NCBI RefSeq assembly: GCF_016008875.1
Contig: NZ_JADTQG010000003.1
Span: 216,534 to 280,533, forward strand
Length of the DNA: 64,000 nucleotides
From: Ectopseudomonas mendocina
GTDB taxonomy: Bacteria; Pseudomonadota; Gammaproteobacteria; Pseudomonadales; Pseudomonadaceae
Reading direction: 5' to 3'
Shown piece after piece: positions 6,832 to 16,162 of the stretch. The notes below the pieces were generated by a model, which saw only the letters and a list, made by a program, of their open reading frames with translations, searched no databases and was not told the origin of the DNA. The position numbers and the translations under genes are program-made. Each line of letters opens with the position of its first letter. Within the stretch, counting starts at the first letter, position 1.

Positions 6832-9552
6832 ATGGCCAGCCCCACTCAAGTCACCGCCTCCACCTGCTGCTACTGCGGCGTGGGCTGCGGCGTGCTGATC
6901 GAGCACGACGGCGAGAAGATCCTCGGCGTCGCCGGCGACCCCAGCCACCCGGCCAACTTCGGCAAGCTGTGCAGCAAGGGGTCGACCCTGCACCTGACTG
7001 GCGATCTCGATGCCCGCGCCCTCCACCCCGAGCTGCGCCTGGGTAAGGGCCTGGCCCGTTCACGCACGGACTGGGACAGCGCTCTGGATCACGCTGCTGC
7101 GGTATTCGCCGAAACCATCCGCGAGCACGGCCCGGACAGCGTGGCCTTCTATATCTCCGGCCAGCTGCTGACCGAGGACTACTACGCCTTCAACAAGCTG
7201 GCCCGCGCCCTGGTCGGCACCAACAACATCGACTCCAACTCGCGCCTGTGCATGAGCTCGGCGGTGGTTGGCTACAAGCGCAGCCTCGGCGCCGACGCCC
7301 CGCCCTGCAGCTACGAGGATATCGAGCAGAGCGACTGCCTGCTGATCGCCGGCTCCAACATGGCCTACGCGCATCCGGTACTGTTCCGCCGCCTGGAAGA
7401 AGCCAAGGCACGCCGCCCGGAGATGAGGGTAATCGTCGTCGACCCACGGCGCACCGACACCTGCGAGCTGGCCGACCTGCACCTGGCAATCCTGCCCGGC
7501 ACCGACGTCGCGCTGTTCCACGGCATCCTGCATATTCTGCTGTGGGAGGGCTGGATCGACCGCGCCTATATCGATGCTCACACCGAAGGCTTCGAGGCGC
7601 TGAAGAACCTGGTGCGCGACTACAGCCCGGCGGCCACCGCCGATATCTGCGGCATCAGCCTGGACGCCCTGCAGCGCTGCGCCGAGCTGATCGGCCGCGC
7701 GCCCTCCTTCCTTTCACTGTGGTGCATGGGACTCAATCAGTCTTCGTCCGGCAGCGCCAAGAACAGCGCGCTGATCAACCTGCACCTGGCCACCGGACAG
7801 ATCGGCAAGCCCGGCGCCGGCCCCTTCTCCCTGACCGGCCAGCCCAACGCCATGGGTGGTCGCGAGACCGGCAGCCTGAGCAACCTGCTGCCGGGCCATC
7901 GCGAGGCCGGCAATGCCGAACACCGCGCCGAAGTCGCCGCCTACTGGGGCGTCGACGCCTTGCCGGAGGCGCCCGGCCTGTCCGCCATCGAGCTATTCGA
8001 TGCCGTGCACGACGGTCGCATCAAAGCCTTGTGGATCGCCTGCACCAACCCGGCGCAATCGCTGCCGAACCAGAACAAGGTGCATGAGGCCCTGGCCGCC
8101 TGCCCTTTCGTTGTCGTTCAAGAAGCCTTCTTTACCACCGAGACCTGCCGCTACGCCGACCTGCTGCTGCCCGCCGCCAGCTGGGGCGAAAAGGAAGGCA
8201 CGGTGACCAATTCCGAGCGCCGCGTCAGCCACGTGCGTCGCGCCGTGCCAGCGCCCTTCGATGCGCGGCCCGACTGGTCGATCACCTGCGACTTCGCTTT
8301 TCGCCTGGAAACTCTGCTCCGCCCCGGCCTGCCAAGCCTGTTCGATTTCGCCGACAGCGAGTCGCTGTTCGAGGAATACAAGCACCTGACCGCACAGCGC
8401 GATCTCGACCTCTCGGGGCTGAGCTACGCGCTGCTCGATGACCAAGGTCCGCAGCAATGGCCGTTTCCGCCCGGCGCGCGCCAGGGCAGCGCACGGCTCT
8501 ACGCCGACGGCCGCTTCCCCACTGCCAGCGGGCGCGCGCAGTTCCACGCCGACCCGTACCGTGCTCCGAAGGAAAAGCGCGAGGCGCGTTATTCACTCAC
8601 CCTCAACACCGGCCGCCTGCGCGACCAGTGGCACGGCATGAGCCGCACCGGCACCGCCGCGCGTCTGTTCGGCCATGTCGAGGCCGCCGTACTCGGCCTG
8701 CATCCGGATGAGCTGCGTCGCCGCCGTCTGCAGAACGGCGATCTGGTCAAACTGCGCAGTCGCCGTGGCAGCCTCATCCTGCCGGTGCAGAGCGACGACT
8801 CGGTGCGGCCTGGCCAGGCCTGGCTGCCGATGCACTGGGGCGATCGTTTTCTCAAGGGGTTGGGCACCAACGTGCTGACCCAGCCGGCTTTCGATCCATT
8901 GTCGAAGCAGCCGGAGCTCAAGCATTCCGGAGTCGAGGTGGACAAGGTCGAGCTGCCCTGGCAACTGTTCGCCCTGGTCGAGGGTGAGGTGCAAAGCCGC
9001 TTCGAAGCGTTGCGCCCGCTGTTCGAGGACTTCGCCTACGCCAACCTTACCCCTAGCGGACGCGACCGCCCCGCCCTGCTGATCCGCGCCGCCAGCGCCG
9101 TGGCGCCGCAGCCCGAGTTGCTGGCGCAGATCGACCGCCTGCTGCGCCTGCATGAAGGTCCGGTGCTGGCCTATGACGATCCGCGCCGTGCGGTGGGTAA
9201 ACGCGTGCGCATCGAGCATGGCCGTATCGTCAGTATCCGCCTGGCCGGCGAAACCGCTGCCAGCGAATGGCTGCGCAGCCTGTGGCTGGACGGCCAGGCC
9301 GACGCCGACCTGCGTCGCTGGCTACTCGCCCCGGTCTCCGCGCCGCCGGGCAATGCTGGCGCCACCGCCCGTGGCAAAACCCTTTGCAACTGCCTGAACG
9401 TCAGCGAAGGCGCCGTGTGCGCCGGCATCGAGCGCGGCCTGGACCTGGACGGACTCAAGCAGGAACTCAAGTGCGGCACCAGTTGTGGCTCCTGCGTACC
9501 TGAAATCAAGCGCTTGCTGGCCAACCAGCAGGTGGCTGTAAGGGCCTGTTGA
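6832..9552 (+). CDS. Assimilatory nitrate reductase, molybdopterin catalytic subunit
   Basis: This 906-residue cytoplasmic enzyme reduces nitrate to nitrite. The N-terminus carries the [4Fe-4S] motif CCYCGVGCGV...LCSKG (residues 9-46), followed by the bis-MGD oxidoreductase fold and a molydopterin-binding C-terminal domain (LNTGRLRDQWHGMSRTG). A BFD-type [2Fe-2S] domain closes the protein (CNCLN about residue 852, CGTSCGSC about 881), as in NasA enzymes that receive electrons through an extra cluster. It follows nirD after about 100 bases of repeat and precedes cobA. The usual symbol (nasA) clashes with the transporter, so none is assigned. Confidence 0.94.
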   Translation: MASPTQVTASTCCYCGVGCGVLIEHDGEKILGVAGDPSHPANFGKLCSKGSTLHLTGDLDARALHPELRLGKGLARSRTDWDSALDHAAAVFAETIREHGPDSVAFYISGQLLTEDYYAFNKLARALVGTNNIDSNSRLCMSSAVVGYKRSLGADAPPCSYEDIEQSDCLLIAGSNMAYAHPVLFRRLEEAKARRPEMRVIVVDPRRTDTCELADLHLAILPGTDVALFHGILHILLWEGWIDRAYIDAHTEGFEALKNLVRDYSPAATADICGISLDALQRCAELIGRAPSFLSLWCMGLNQSSSGSAKNSALINLHLATGQIGKPGAGPFSLTGQPNAMGGRETGSLSNLLPGHREAGNAEHRAEVAAYWGVDALPEAPGLSAIELFDAVHDGRIKALWIACTNPAQSLPNQNKVHEALAACPFVVVQEAFFTTETCRYADLLLPAASWGEKEGTVTNSERRVSHVRRAVPAPFDARPDWSITCDFAFRLETLLRPGLPSLFDFADSESLFEEYKHLTAQRDLDLSGLSYALLDDQGPQQWPFPPGARQGSARLYADGRFPTASGRAQFHADPYRAPKEKREARYSLTLNTGRLRDQWHGMSRTGTAARLFGHVEAAVLGLHPDELRRRRLQNGDLVKLRSRRGSLILPVQSDDSVRPGQAWLPMHWGDRFLKGLGTNVLTQPAFDPLSKQPELKHSGVEVDKVELPWQLFALVEGEVQSRFEALRPLFEDFAYANLTPSGRDRPALLIRAASAVAPQPELLAQIDRLLRLHEGPVLAYDDPRRAVGKRVRIEHGRIVSIRLAGETAASEWLRSLWLDGQADADLRRWLLAPVSAPPGNAGATARGKTLCNCLNVSEGAVCAGIERGLDLDGLKQELKCGTSCGSCVPEIKRLLANQQVAVRAC

Positions 9553-9607
9553 TCGCGCCTACGTTCTGTGGGGACCAGCGGAAAAAGATATGAGAGAGGT
9601 GGTGAAC

Positions 9608-10351
9608 ATGAGCGCAAAAGTCTGGCTGGTAGGCGCTGGCCCCGGTGACCCCGAGCTGCTAACGCTCAAGGCGGTCAAGGCACTGAAGCAAGCCGAGGTC
9701 GTGATGATCGACGATCTGGTCAACCCGGCCGTGCTCGAACACTGCCCGAGCGCCCGGATCGTCTCGGTGGGTAAACGCGGCGGCTGTCGCTCCACTCCGC
9801 AGGCCTTCATCCATCGCCTGATGCTGCGCTATGCGCGTCAGGGTAAATGCGTGGTGCGCCTCAAGGGCGGCGACCCGTGCATCTTCGGCCGCGGCAGCGA
9901 GGAAGCCGACTGGCTCGTCGCACAGGGTATCGAGGTGGAGCTGGTCAACGGCATCACCGCCGGGCTGGCTGGCGCCACCAATTGTGGCATCCCCCTGACC
10001 CTGCGCGGCGTTGCCCGAGGCGTTACCTTGCTCACCGCCCATACCCAGGACGACAGCTCTCTGAACTGGCAGGCGCTGGCGCAGAGCGGCACGACGCTGG
10101 TGATCTACATGGGCGTCGCCAAGTTGGCGGATATCCAGACCGGCCTGCTCGACGGCGGCATGAGCGGCGAAATGCCGGTGGCGATGATCGAGAACGCCTC
10201 GCTGCCCGAGCAACGCGAATGCCGCAGCTCTCTGGGCGCCATGATGAACGATGCCGCAGCGTTCGCCCTGAAGAGCCCGGCCATCCTGGTGATTGGCGAA
10301 GTCGCCCGCGCCAGCAGCGAGATTGGCATGCCGCAGCTTTTGCACGCCTGA
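9608..10351 (+). CDS. cobA: Uroporphyrinogen-III C-methyltransferase
   Basis: The enzyme methylates uroporphyrinogen III at C2 and C7 to give precorrin-2, the precursor of siroheme needed by NirB. At 247 residues it is the single-domain form without a CysG dehydrogenase/chelatase part. Motifs are GAGPGDPELLT (residues 7-17) and RLKGGDPCIFGRG (about 84-96). I chose the ATG at 9608, preceded by GAGAGGTGGTG, over an in-frame ATG at 9590. Its place at the end of the nitrate cluster fits a dedicated siroheme supply. Confidence 0.94.
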   Translation: MSAKVWLVGAGPGDPELLTLKAVKALKQAEVVMIDDLVNPAVLEHCPSARIVSVGKRGGCRSTPQAFIHRLMLRYARQGKCVVRLKGGDPCIFGRGSEEADWLVAQGIEVELVNGITAGLAGATNCGIPLTLRGVARGVTLLTAHTQDDSSLNWQALAQSGTTLVIYMGVAKLADIQTGLLDGGMSGEMPVAMIENASLPEQRECRSSLGAMMNDAAAFALKSPAILVIGEVARASSEIGMPQLLHA

Positions 10352-10374
10352 CTCAATCCACGTTCTGCTTGCCT

Positions 10375-10401
10375 GCCCGCCGTCTCATGGCGGGCTTTTT
10401 T
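10375..10401 (+). terminator. Rho-independent terminator after cobA
   Basis: GCCCGCC (10375-10381) pairs with GGCGGGC (10389-10395), and a T run follows. It closes the nitrate assimilation operon. Confidence 0.9.
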
Positions 10402-10415
10402 ATTCCGCAAAAGAA

Positions 10416-10439
10416 AAAACCCGGCCGAGGCCGGGTTTT
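10416..10439 (-). terminator. Rho-independent terminator after oprF
   Basis: A perfect CCCGGC/GCCGGG hairpin is flanked by A and T runs. Read on the minus strand it gives a T-rich tail just past the oprF stop. The symmetry means it could also act on the plus strand. Confidence 0.88.
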
Positions 10440-10458
10440 CCTTAAAGCACCAGGAGCA

Positions 10459-11439
10459 TTACTGCTGGACCTGGGCTTCCACTTCAGCTTCAACGCGACG
10501 GTTGACGGCACGGCCGGAGTCGGTGGCGTTGTCAGCTACCGGGCGGGTTTCGCCGTAGCCAACAGCGTTCACGCGGCTGCCGTCTACACCGTACTGATCG
10601 ACCAGCACGTTACGTACGGCATTGGCACGACGCTCGGACAGACCCTGGTTGTAGGCATCGGTACCGACGGAGTCAGTGTGACCTTCCACGGTGGTGGTGG
10701 TCTGCGGGTACTGATTCATGAAGTCAGCCAGATTCTTGATGTCGCCGTAGCTTTCTTCTTTAACGCGGTCTTTGTCGAAGTCGAACTTGACGTCCAGCTC
10801 AACACGAACGTTTTCCATCGCCGGCTCCGGAGCAGGCTCAGGCATCGGCTCGGGAGCTGCGGCTACAACAGGAGCCGGGGCCGGCTTGCTGCCGCCACCG
10901 AAGTTCAGACCGACACCCACGCCGGCTTGCCATTCGGTGTCGCCCTGGTCGATGTTGTACAGAGCGTCAACGCCGGCACGGGCGTAGAACATCTCGGTGA
11001 AGTAGTACTTGGCACCCGCGCCAGCGATGGCCAGGGTGGAGTGGTTACGACCACCGCCATTGGCGTCGCCGATGCTCTGATGGCCAAAACCGGCAGAAAC
11101 GTAAGGACGCAGACCAACGCCCGGCTGACCAAAGTGGTAGATGGCCTTCAGGTCGGTCAGGTTGCCTTTGATGTCCTTGCTGCCGCGAGAGCCTTCGCCA
11201 CGCAGGTCGTGGTACTCGCCATAGGACAGCGCCAGCTCGACGTCGTCGGTCAGGTAGTAGCCGATGCTGCCACCGAACAGATTGCCTTCGTCGTGAGCGA
11301 AATCACGCTGAGTGTCGGTGAAGTAGCGATTGACGAAGCCCTCCACCTCGACAGCGCCTTGGCCTTGCGCCAGCGCGCCGAAGGAGGTTGCGGCAACGAG
11401 AGAGCCAATGACTACGCCCAAGGTGTTTTTTACTTTCAT
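10459..11439 (-). CDS. oprF: Major outer-membrane porin OprF
   Basis: OprF is the abundant OmpA-like protein linking the outer membrane to peptidoglycan and acting as a slow porin. The 326-residue precursor has a signal peptide ending near GALAQG, an N-terminal beta-barrel (to about 165), a Pro/Ala hinge (APAPVVAAAPEPMPEPAPEP) and a C-terminal OmpA domain with VEGHTDSVGTDAYNQ and ERRANAVRNVL. It contains no cysteine, whereas as I recall the P. aeruginosa form has four. sigX lies immediately upstream. SigX-dependent transcription of oprF is established in P. aeruginosa and P. fluorescens, and the 107-base gap here is where such promoters would lie. Confidence 0.97.
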   Translation of the reverse strand: MKVKNTLGVVIGSLVAATSFGALAQGQGAVEVEGFVNRYFTDTQRDFAHDEGNLFGGSIGYYLTDDVELALSYGEYHDLRGEGSRGSKDIKGNLTDLKAIYHFGQPGVGLRPYVSAGFGHQSIGDANGGGRNHSTLAIAGAGAKYYFTEMFYARAGVDALYNIDQGDTEWQAGVGVGLNFGGGSKPAPAPVVAAAPEPMPEPAPEPAMENVRVELDVKFDFDKDRVKEESYGDIKNLADFMNQYPQTTTTVEGHTDSVGTDAYNQGLSERRANAVRNVLVDQYGVDGSRVNAVGYGETRPVADNATDSGRAVNRRVEAEVEAQVQQ

Positions 11440-11546
11440 CCGTTAAATCCCCATCTTGGTGGTTAATAAGTCACCGTTACTTCAGTCGGCAACTTGTCGG
11501 CGATTTTATCAGGTTTCGCCACTCCCTTAGTGGTCAGGAAGCTGAA

Positions 11547-12137
11547 CTAAGTTTCGGAAGTTTCCGAAAATTTATCCCGCAACCGATCCAATGCTCGCTT
11601 GTAGCGCATCTTCGTTGCGCTCAAGCCCATGTGCATGATGTCCGCAATCTCTTGAAACTCAAGTTCTGCGACAAAACGTAGCACAAGAATCTCGCGGTCG
11701 ATCGGGTTGACGTGTACCAACCATCGATCAAGACCGCCTCGCTCCTCGACTTTGGGTGTCTTCTCCTCGGAAGCCTCTTCGAGCGGATCCAAACTCAAGG
11801 CGTCAATCAATCGACGCTTGCGTCGCTCTTTTCGATACTGGGTAATGCATTCATTGTAGGTGATGCTGTAAAGCCAGGTTTTGAATTTGGATTTACCCTC
11901 AAAGTTTTTAAGGCCATAAAGTACTTTGAGCATCACCTCCTGACAGACATCGTCCGCATCCCTTTCGTTCCCTAAATAACGTGCACAAACGTTAAAGAGA
12001 GTTCGCTGGTAGCGTCGCATCAGCTCTTCATAAGCACGAGTGATGTGAAACAGCTCGTCGTGGGCGCGCGCCACCAGCTCTTCATCGGTGAGCTCGCGGG
12101 GGTCATAGCGCGTGGGCGGGGTTTGAGCTTTGTTCAA
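11547..12137 (-). CDS. sigX: ECF sigma factor SigX
   Basis: SigX directs RNA polymerase to envelope and fatty-acid genes, including oprF in other pseudomonads. At 196 residues it matches the P. aeruginosa protein in length. Region 2 contains DADDVCQEVMLKVLYGL and FKTWLYSITYN. Region 4 contains the helix-turn-helix ELEFQEIADIMHMGLSATKM. No anti-sigma gene adjoins it; instead the mechanosensitive channel gene cmpX lies upstream, so activity is probably tuned by membrane state. A hairpin separates it from cmpX. Confidence 0.95.
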   Translation of the reverse strand: MNKAQTPPTRYDPRELTDEELVARAHDELFHITRAYEELMRRYQRTLFNVCARYLGNERDADDVCQEVMLKVLYGLKNFEGKSKFKTWLYSITYNECITQYRKERRKRRLIDALSLDPLEEASEEKTPKVEERGGLDRWLVHVNPIDREILVLRFVAELEFQEIADIMHMGLSATKMRYKRALDRLRDKFSETSET

Positions 12138-12169
12138 AACGAGTCGGGCCGACGGTCAGGACGAAAAGT

Positions 12170-12194
12170 GCCCGGCAGGTCACGCCTGCCGGGC
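12170..12194 (-). terminator. Hairpin between cmpX and sigX
   Basis: GCCCGGCAGG (12170-12179) and CCTGCCGGGC (12185-12194) pair perfectly around a five-base loop. On the minus strand a short TTTT tract follows, so it probably terminates crfX-cmpX transcription before sigX, perhaps incompletely. Confidence 0.72.
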
Positions 12195-12219
12195 AGCTAC
12201 ATAAAATAACAGATTGGCG

Positions 12220-13044
12220 TCAGCGACTGTTCACGCGTTGTTCGAGCATCACTCGATTGGCTACCGATACCAGCTCACCGGTATCGGTCAACAGGGTGGT
12301 CTTCACTGTGCCGATCTCTTCGATCTGGCCTTCGACCTCACCAACCTGCACTTGTTGCCCGACCTGATACAACTCGCGCACATAGATGCCGGCCAGGATC
12401 TGGCTGGCGATATCGCGGCTGCCCAAACCTAGTGCCAGCGCCACTGCTAGGCCGACGGAGATCAGCACGATGGCGATGACGTTGTTGAGCAGATCGGTCT
12501 TGACCTCCAGCTGGCCGATGGCCACGGAGATGCTGATGATGATCACCAGCCCCTGCGCAACGCGCCCCAGGCCGTTGGCATATTCGAGGCCCACGCCTTC
12601 GGCGGCGCCACGCACCAGGCTGCTGACCAGCTGCGCCAGGAGCACGCCGGCGAGCAGCACCAGGGCCGCGCCGAAGACCTTGGGCAGATACAGCGCCAGC
12701 ACATCGAGGGTCGCGGAAACCCGTTGCAGCCCCAGCGATTCAGCAGCGGAAACCAGGAAGATCAGCAGCACGAACCAGTAGACGATCTTGCCGATCAGGG
12801 TCGAAACCGAGGCGTGGATACCGACACGTGCCAGCAGCTTGGTCAGACCGGTGCCCATCATCAGGCGATCCAGGCCAACCTTGCCGAGCAGCTTGGACAG
12901 CAGGGTGTCGAGCAGTTTGGCGACGACGAAGCCAAGCAACACCAGCACCAATGCGACGAACAGGTTGGGAATGAATCCGGCAACCTTGGTCCACAGTGCG
13001 GTCATCGCGGAGATCAGGCTTTGGGTCCAGGGGTCGAGTTCCAT
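12220..13044 (-). CDS. cmpX: Mechanosensitive-type channel CmpX
   Basis: The 274-residue inner-membrane protein has several hydrophobic helices and a C-terminal MscS-like beta domain (ILAGIYVRELYQVGQQVQVGEVEGQIEEIGTV). The start MELDPWTQSL at 13044 gives the length I recall for P. aeruginosa CmpX; a longer frame upstream would overlap crfX. It begins one base after the crfX stop, so the two are cotranscribed. In P. aeruginosa loss of cmpX raises SigX activity, and its position next to sigX fits membrane-stress sensing. Confidence 0.92.
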   Translation of the reverse strand: MELDPWTQSLISAMTALWTKVAGFIPNLFVALVLVLLGFVVAKLLDTLLSKLLGKVGLDRLMMGTGLTKLLARVGIHASVSTLIGKIVYWFVLLIFLVSAAESLGLQRVSATLDVLALYLPKVFGAALVLLAGVLLAQLVSSLVRGAAEGVGLEYANGLGRVAQGLVIIISISVAIGQLEVKTDLLNNVIAIVLISVGLAVALALGLGSRDIASQILAGIYVRELYQVGQQVQVGEVEGQIEEIGTVKTTLLTDTGELVSVANRVMLEQRVNSR

Positions 13045-13045
13045 T

Positions 13046-13291
13046 TCAGTCGGCCTTATCAGCAGAAGCAGAGGATTGGGTACGGCGCGATACCGGCGCG
13101 ACATGCGCCGAACCGTTGTTCAGGGCGATCATCAAGGCCTGCGCCCAGTGGCCCATCAGGCTGAACAGGTCACCAGCGCCGACCTGCCGGTTGGCGGTCT
13201 TGAGAACGCGGTGCAGGCAGGCATCGTCGTCATGGCTGGACGGCGAGGACTTGAGCAAATCGCGTAGAGACTCTTCGAATGGATCGTGCAT
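13046..13291 (-). CDS. crfX: CrfX, small cytoplasmic protein of the cmpX-sigX cluster
   Basis: This 81-residue soluble protein (MHDPFEESLRDLLKSSP...) corresponds by position and character to CrfX (PA1774), a SigX-linked protein of unknown function. GAGGTG lies just before the ATG at 13291, which I prefer to an upstream in-frame ATG at 13312. No known domain is visible. A polar, Ser/Asp-rich N-terminus is followed by one amphipathic region (LFSLMGHWAQALMIAL). Confidence 0.82.
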   Translation of the reverse strand: MHDPFEESLRDLLKSSPSSHDDDACLHRVLKTANRQVGAGDLFSLMGHWAQALMIALNNGSAHVAPVSRRTQSSASADKAD

Positions 13292-13346
13292 GCGCACCTC
13301 ACTGGATGTCACGGCTAGACGCAGTAGCCGGCGGATGAGTCACACA

Positions 13347-14333
13347 TCACAGCCAACGCCAACGGCGAAAAAGCAGCAATTGCCCCACCGCCAGAACGAC
13401 CATCAGGCCGCAGGCGATGAAGAAACCGATCGGATTGTCCGCCCCGGGAATGCCGCCAACGTTGATGCCCAGTAGCCCGGTGAGGAAGCTCAAAGGCAGG
13501 AACAGGCCGGTGATCACCGTGAAGCGGTACATGATCCGATTCATGCGTTCGCCAAGCCGGCTGCTCTCCGCCTCGAGCACCAGACCAACCCGTTCCCGAA
13601 TCAGCTCCAGCTCCTCCAGATAACGCGTCAGCCTGTTGTTGAGTTCATTCCAATAATCGTCATCGTCTTCGACGAACCAGGGCTGCTTGTTGCGTGCCAG
13701 CTGCGCATAGAGATCACGCTGCGGCGCGAGAAAGCGGCGCAAGCTGGCCGCACGCCGACGCACCTGCAGCATCAAGCCGTGATCGGGACGATAGCGCTCA
13801 TCGCCATCGAGACCATCCTCCTCGCCGTCGAGCTGCTCGCTCAACTCGGCGACCAGATCATCGACGCGGCTGGTCAGGTGACGCGCCAGCTCCAGCAGCA
13901 GCTCGGAAGAGGTTTTTGGCCCCTTGCCCGCCAGCAGATCGGCAATCAGCGCATCGGTCGCCAGCAGCGGTCGCAGGCGCAGGGAAATCACCCGCTGGGC
14001 ATCGGCAAAAATGCGCACCGACACCATGTCTTCGGGCTCGGCGCCCGGGTTGCGGTTGACCCCGCGCAGGAAGATCAACATCTCGTTGTCCGGCAACGGC
14101 AAAAGACGCGGCCGGGTGTTCTCTTCCAACAGCAGGTCGCAGCTGAATTCGTCCAGCCCACTGCTCTCGCGCAACCAGCGCTGTGACTGCGCCTGGCTGC
14201 GATCCCAATGCAGCCAGAGGCTCTCATGCTCGCCCAGCTGAAGGCCGTCCAGTTCGTCGCGACTGATGCTGCGCGCACCGCCACGGCCATCGAGTACGAA
14301 GGCGTGCAGCAGCGCCGAATCCTGATCCAGCAT
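13347..14333 (-). CDS. cmaX: CorA/ZntB-family divalent-cation transporter (CmaX)
   Basis: At 328 residues this is a ZntB-like 2-TM-GxN protein. It has a large soluble N-terminal domain, a long charged helix (LTRYLEELELIRERVGLVLEAESSRLGERM), and two C-terminal helices separated by the pore motif LLGINVGG. ZntB members carry zinc; CorA members carry magnesium. The motif here (GIN) is nearer ZntB than CorA's GMN. The gene lies between crfX and the rraA-like gene, as in P. aeruginosa. Confidence 0.88.
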   Translation of the reverse strand: MLDQDSALLHAFVLDGRGGARSISRDELDGLQLGEHESLWLHWDRSQAQSQRWLRESSGLDEFSCDLLLEENTRPRLLPLPDNEMLIFLRGVNRNPGAEPEDMVSVRIFADAQRVISLRLRPLLATDALIADLLAGKGPKTSSELLLELARHLTSRVDDLVAELSEQLDGEEDGLDGDERYRPDHGLMLQVRRRAASLRRFLAPQRDLYAQLARNKQPWFVEDDDDYWNELNNRLTRYLEELELIRERVGLVLEAESSRLGERMNRIMYRFTVITGLFLPLSFLTGLLGINVGGIPGADNPIGFFIACGLMVVLAVGQLLLFRRWRWL

Positions 14334-14337
14334 CGGC

Positions 14338-14826
14338 TTATTCCGGCATCTTGAGAGCTTGCGGGGAGACGATTACACCGTTGTTGTCGGCGTACAGGTA
14401 ATCGCCCGGCTTGAAGGTCACGCCGCCAAAGGTGACTGGCACGTTCAGGTCGCCAATGCCGCGCTTGTCGGTTTTCATCGGGTGGCTGGCCAGCGCCTGC
14501 ACGCCCAGGTCGGTCTGGGCGATGACGTCAACATCACGAATGCAGCCATACACCACGATGCCTTCCCAGCCATTCCTGGCAGCTTTCTCGGCCAGCATGT
14601 CGCCCAGCAGCGCGCGCCGCAGCGAACCACCACCATCGACGACCAGCACCTTGCCCTGCCCGGGCAGATCGACCTGCTCCTTCACCAGGGAATTGTCCTC
14701 ATGGCACTTGATGGTGACGATCTGACCGCCGAAGGAATCGCGGCCGCCGTAATTGGCGAACATCGGCTCGACCACCTGGATCAGTTCCGGGTAGGCATCA
14801 CACAGATCGGGGGTGATGTAGTGCAT
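14338..14826 (-). CDS. rraA: RraA-like protein (RNase E regulator / HMG aldolase family)
   Basis: The 162-residue product [17 protein letters not shown]... matches the RraA fold in length and in the core [25 protein letters not shown]. True RraA binds RNase E and dampens RNA decay. Close relatives are 4-hydroxy-4-methyl-2-oxoglutarate aldolases that use the same glycine-rich GDMLAxxA site, so enzyme and regulator cannot be separated by sight. The ATG at 14826 fits the family start. The cmaX start codon lies 4 bases past its stop, suggesting cotranscription. Confidence 0.88.
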   Translation of the reverse strand: MHYITPDLCDAYPELIQVVEPMFANYGGRDSFGGQIVTIKCHEDNSLVKEQVDLPGQGKVLVVDGGGSLRRALLGDMLAEKAARNGWEGIVVYGCIRDVDVIAQTDLGVQALASHPMKTDKRGIGDLNVPVTFGGVTFKPGDYLYADNNGVIVSPQALKMPE

Positions 14827-15010
14827 GACACAACTCCTTGCGACAATGGATGAAAAGGCAGCCACCTTCATGGACCCGCTCGAGGCGGTGCAAGCGCAAC
14901 ACCTCGCTTGCAATGAACGGCGAACGAGCGCCAGCCCTGGAAATGACCACGCGCACACGATGCGTCACATAGTACCGGTAAGCATCCGCTGAAGAAACGA
15001 CCTTGGCCGC

Positions 15011-15997
15011 TCAAGCACCTGCTATAGGAGCCTCGACGAACTCGGCAGGCAAGTGCAGATGCCGTAGCCAAAGTTCGGCAATTGGCCAGACCTCGCGCTG
15101 GGCCTCCTTGCTGACCAGCATTTCGATATGCCCGAAGTCACTGGCGAAACCTTGGTCCTTGCCCAACAGCAGAAAGTGCCTCGGCGCGGCGCTGCACTGC
15201 TCAAGCAGCTTGCGGCAAGCCCAGGCAGGATCATCGGAATCAGCCGCAGCCGCCACGGCCAGAATCGGTACGCGCACCTGGGCAAGACCTGCCCACCAGT
15301 CCTGCTCGCCGTCGCCGAATCGCCCGAACAGCCTGAGCCAGCGCAGGGTTTCCCGTGCCAGGCCGATCGGCTCGTCTTCAGGCCCGCGCTTCAGACGACG
15401 CCCGGAAAGATAGGGAAAGGCGCGCAGCAGCAGGCGCGCGCCCCACTCTACTGGCGGCACCTTAAGCGGCCAGTAGATGCGGCTGATCTGGCTGCCGAAC
15501 AGCGCAGCGGAGCGCGCGCGAGATTGCTCGAGATAACCGCCGCCCAGTGCAGCTGCCAGAATTACCCCTCCCAGGGAGTGGCCGACCCAGTGCGCAGGCT
15601 GCCCGGACTGCTCGAAAATGAAATCGGCGATGGCCGGCAGGTCGTAGCGCACGTACTGCGCCACGCTGTTGTCACGATAGCCTTCGTTGCGCGGCGACAG
15701 ACCATGGCCGCGCATTTCGGCGATCCACACGTCGAACCCGGCGCGCGCCAGATACGCACCGAGGCCAATGCCCTTCGGCGAATACCAGAAACGTCGGTTG
15801 GAGAAGCTGCCATGCAACAACACCACGGGCACGCCGCGCGCACCTTCGGCGCCCGCCAGGCCTACTCGGGTCAAAGCCAGCTCTACACTGGAATCCGGGC
15901 TATTGTTCGGCTTGAGAAGGTAGACGTCCTCGCTGAGGTCGCCACGTAGTTCGGCGCTGATCAGGGCGACGGGGAAAAGCTCACTACTGCTTTGCAT
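15011..15997 (-). CDS. Alpha/beta-hydrolase esterase
   Basis: This 328-residue hydrolase has the oxyanion motif VVLLHGSFSNRRFW and the nucleophile elbow GHSLGG. The C-terminal catalytic His probably lies in FGHIEML. There is no signal peptide with the start MQSSSELFP, so it should be cytoplasmic. It occupies the place of the esterase gene estX (PA1771, from memory) between rraA and ppsA. The substrate is unknown. Confidence 0.82.
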   Translation of the reverse strand: MQSSSELFPVALISAELRGDLSEDVYLLKPNNSPDSSVELALTRVGLAGAEGARGVPVVLLHGSFSNRRFWYSPKGIGLGAYLARAGFDVWIAEMRGHGLSPRNEGYRDNSVAQYVRYDLPAIADFIFEQSGQPAHWVGHSLGGVILAAALGGGYLEQSRARSAALFGSQISRIYWPLKVPPVEWGARLLLRAFPYLSGRRLKRGPEDEPIGLARETLRWLRLFGRFGDGEQDWWAGLAQVRVPILAVAAAADSDDPAWACRKLLEQCSAAPRHFLLLGKDQGFASDFGHIEMLVSKEAQREVWPIAELWLRHLHLPAEFVEAPIAGA

Positions 15998-16120
15998 GGA
16001 TCGAAAAACCGCAATGGCGCTGCGCCACAAAGAAGAACGGAACCCACAAAAAACCGCCGGAGCGACTGTGAAATCGCTGGCGACGGCTCTGGTGACTGTC
16101 AGGGCTGAACAACCAGAAAA

Positions 16121-16143
16121 AAGGGCGGGATCGACCCGCCCTT
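16121..16143 (-). terminator. Rho-independent terminator after ppsA
   Basis: AAGGGCGGG (16121-16129) pairs with CCCGCCCTT (16135-16143). A run of A residues just before it becomes the T tail on the minus strand. Confidence 0.88.
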
Positions 16144-16162
16144 CTTCCGGTCGTTACTGATC

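Noticed and set aside
9847..11466. Plus-strand frame of 539 codons spanning cobA and oprF
   Set aside because: It runs out of frame through cobA, two terminators and the antisense of oprF.
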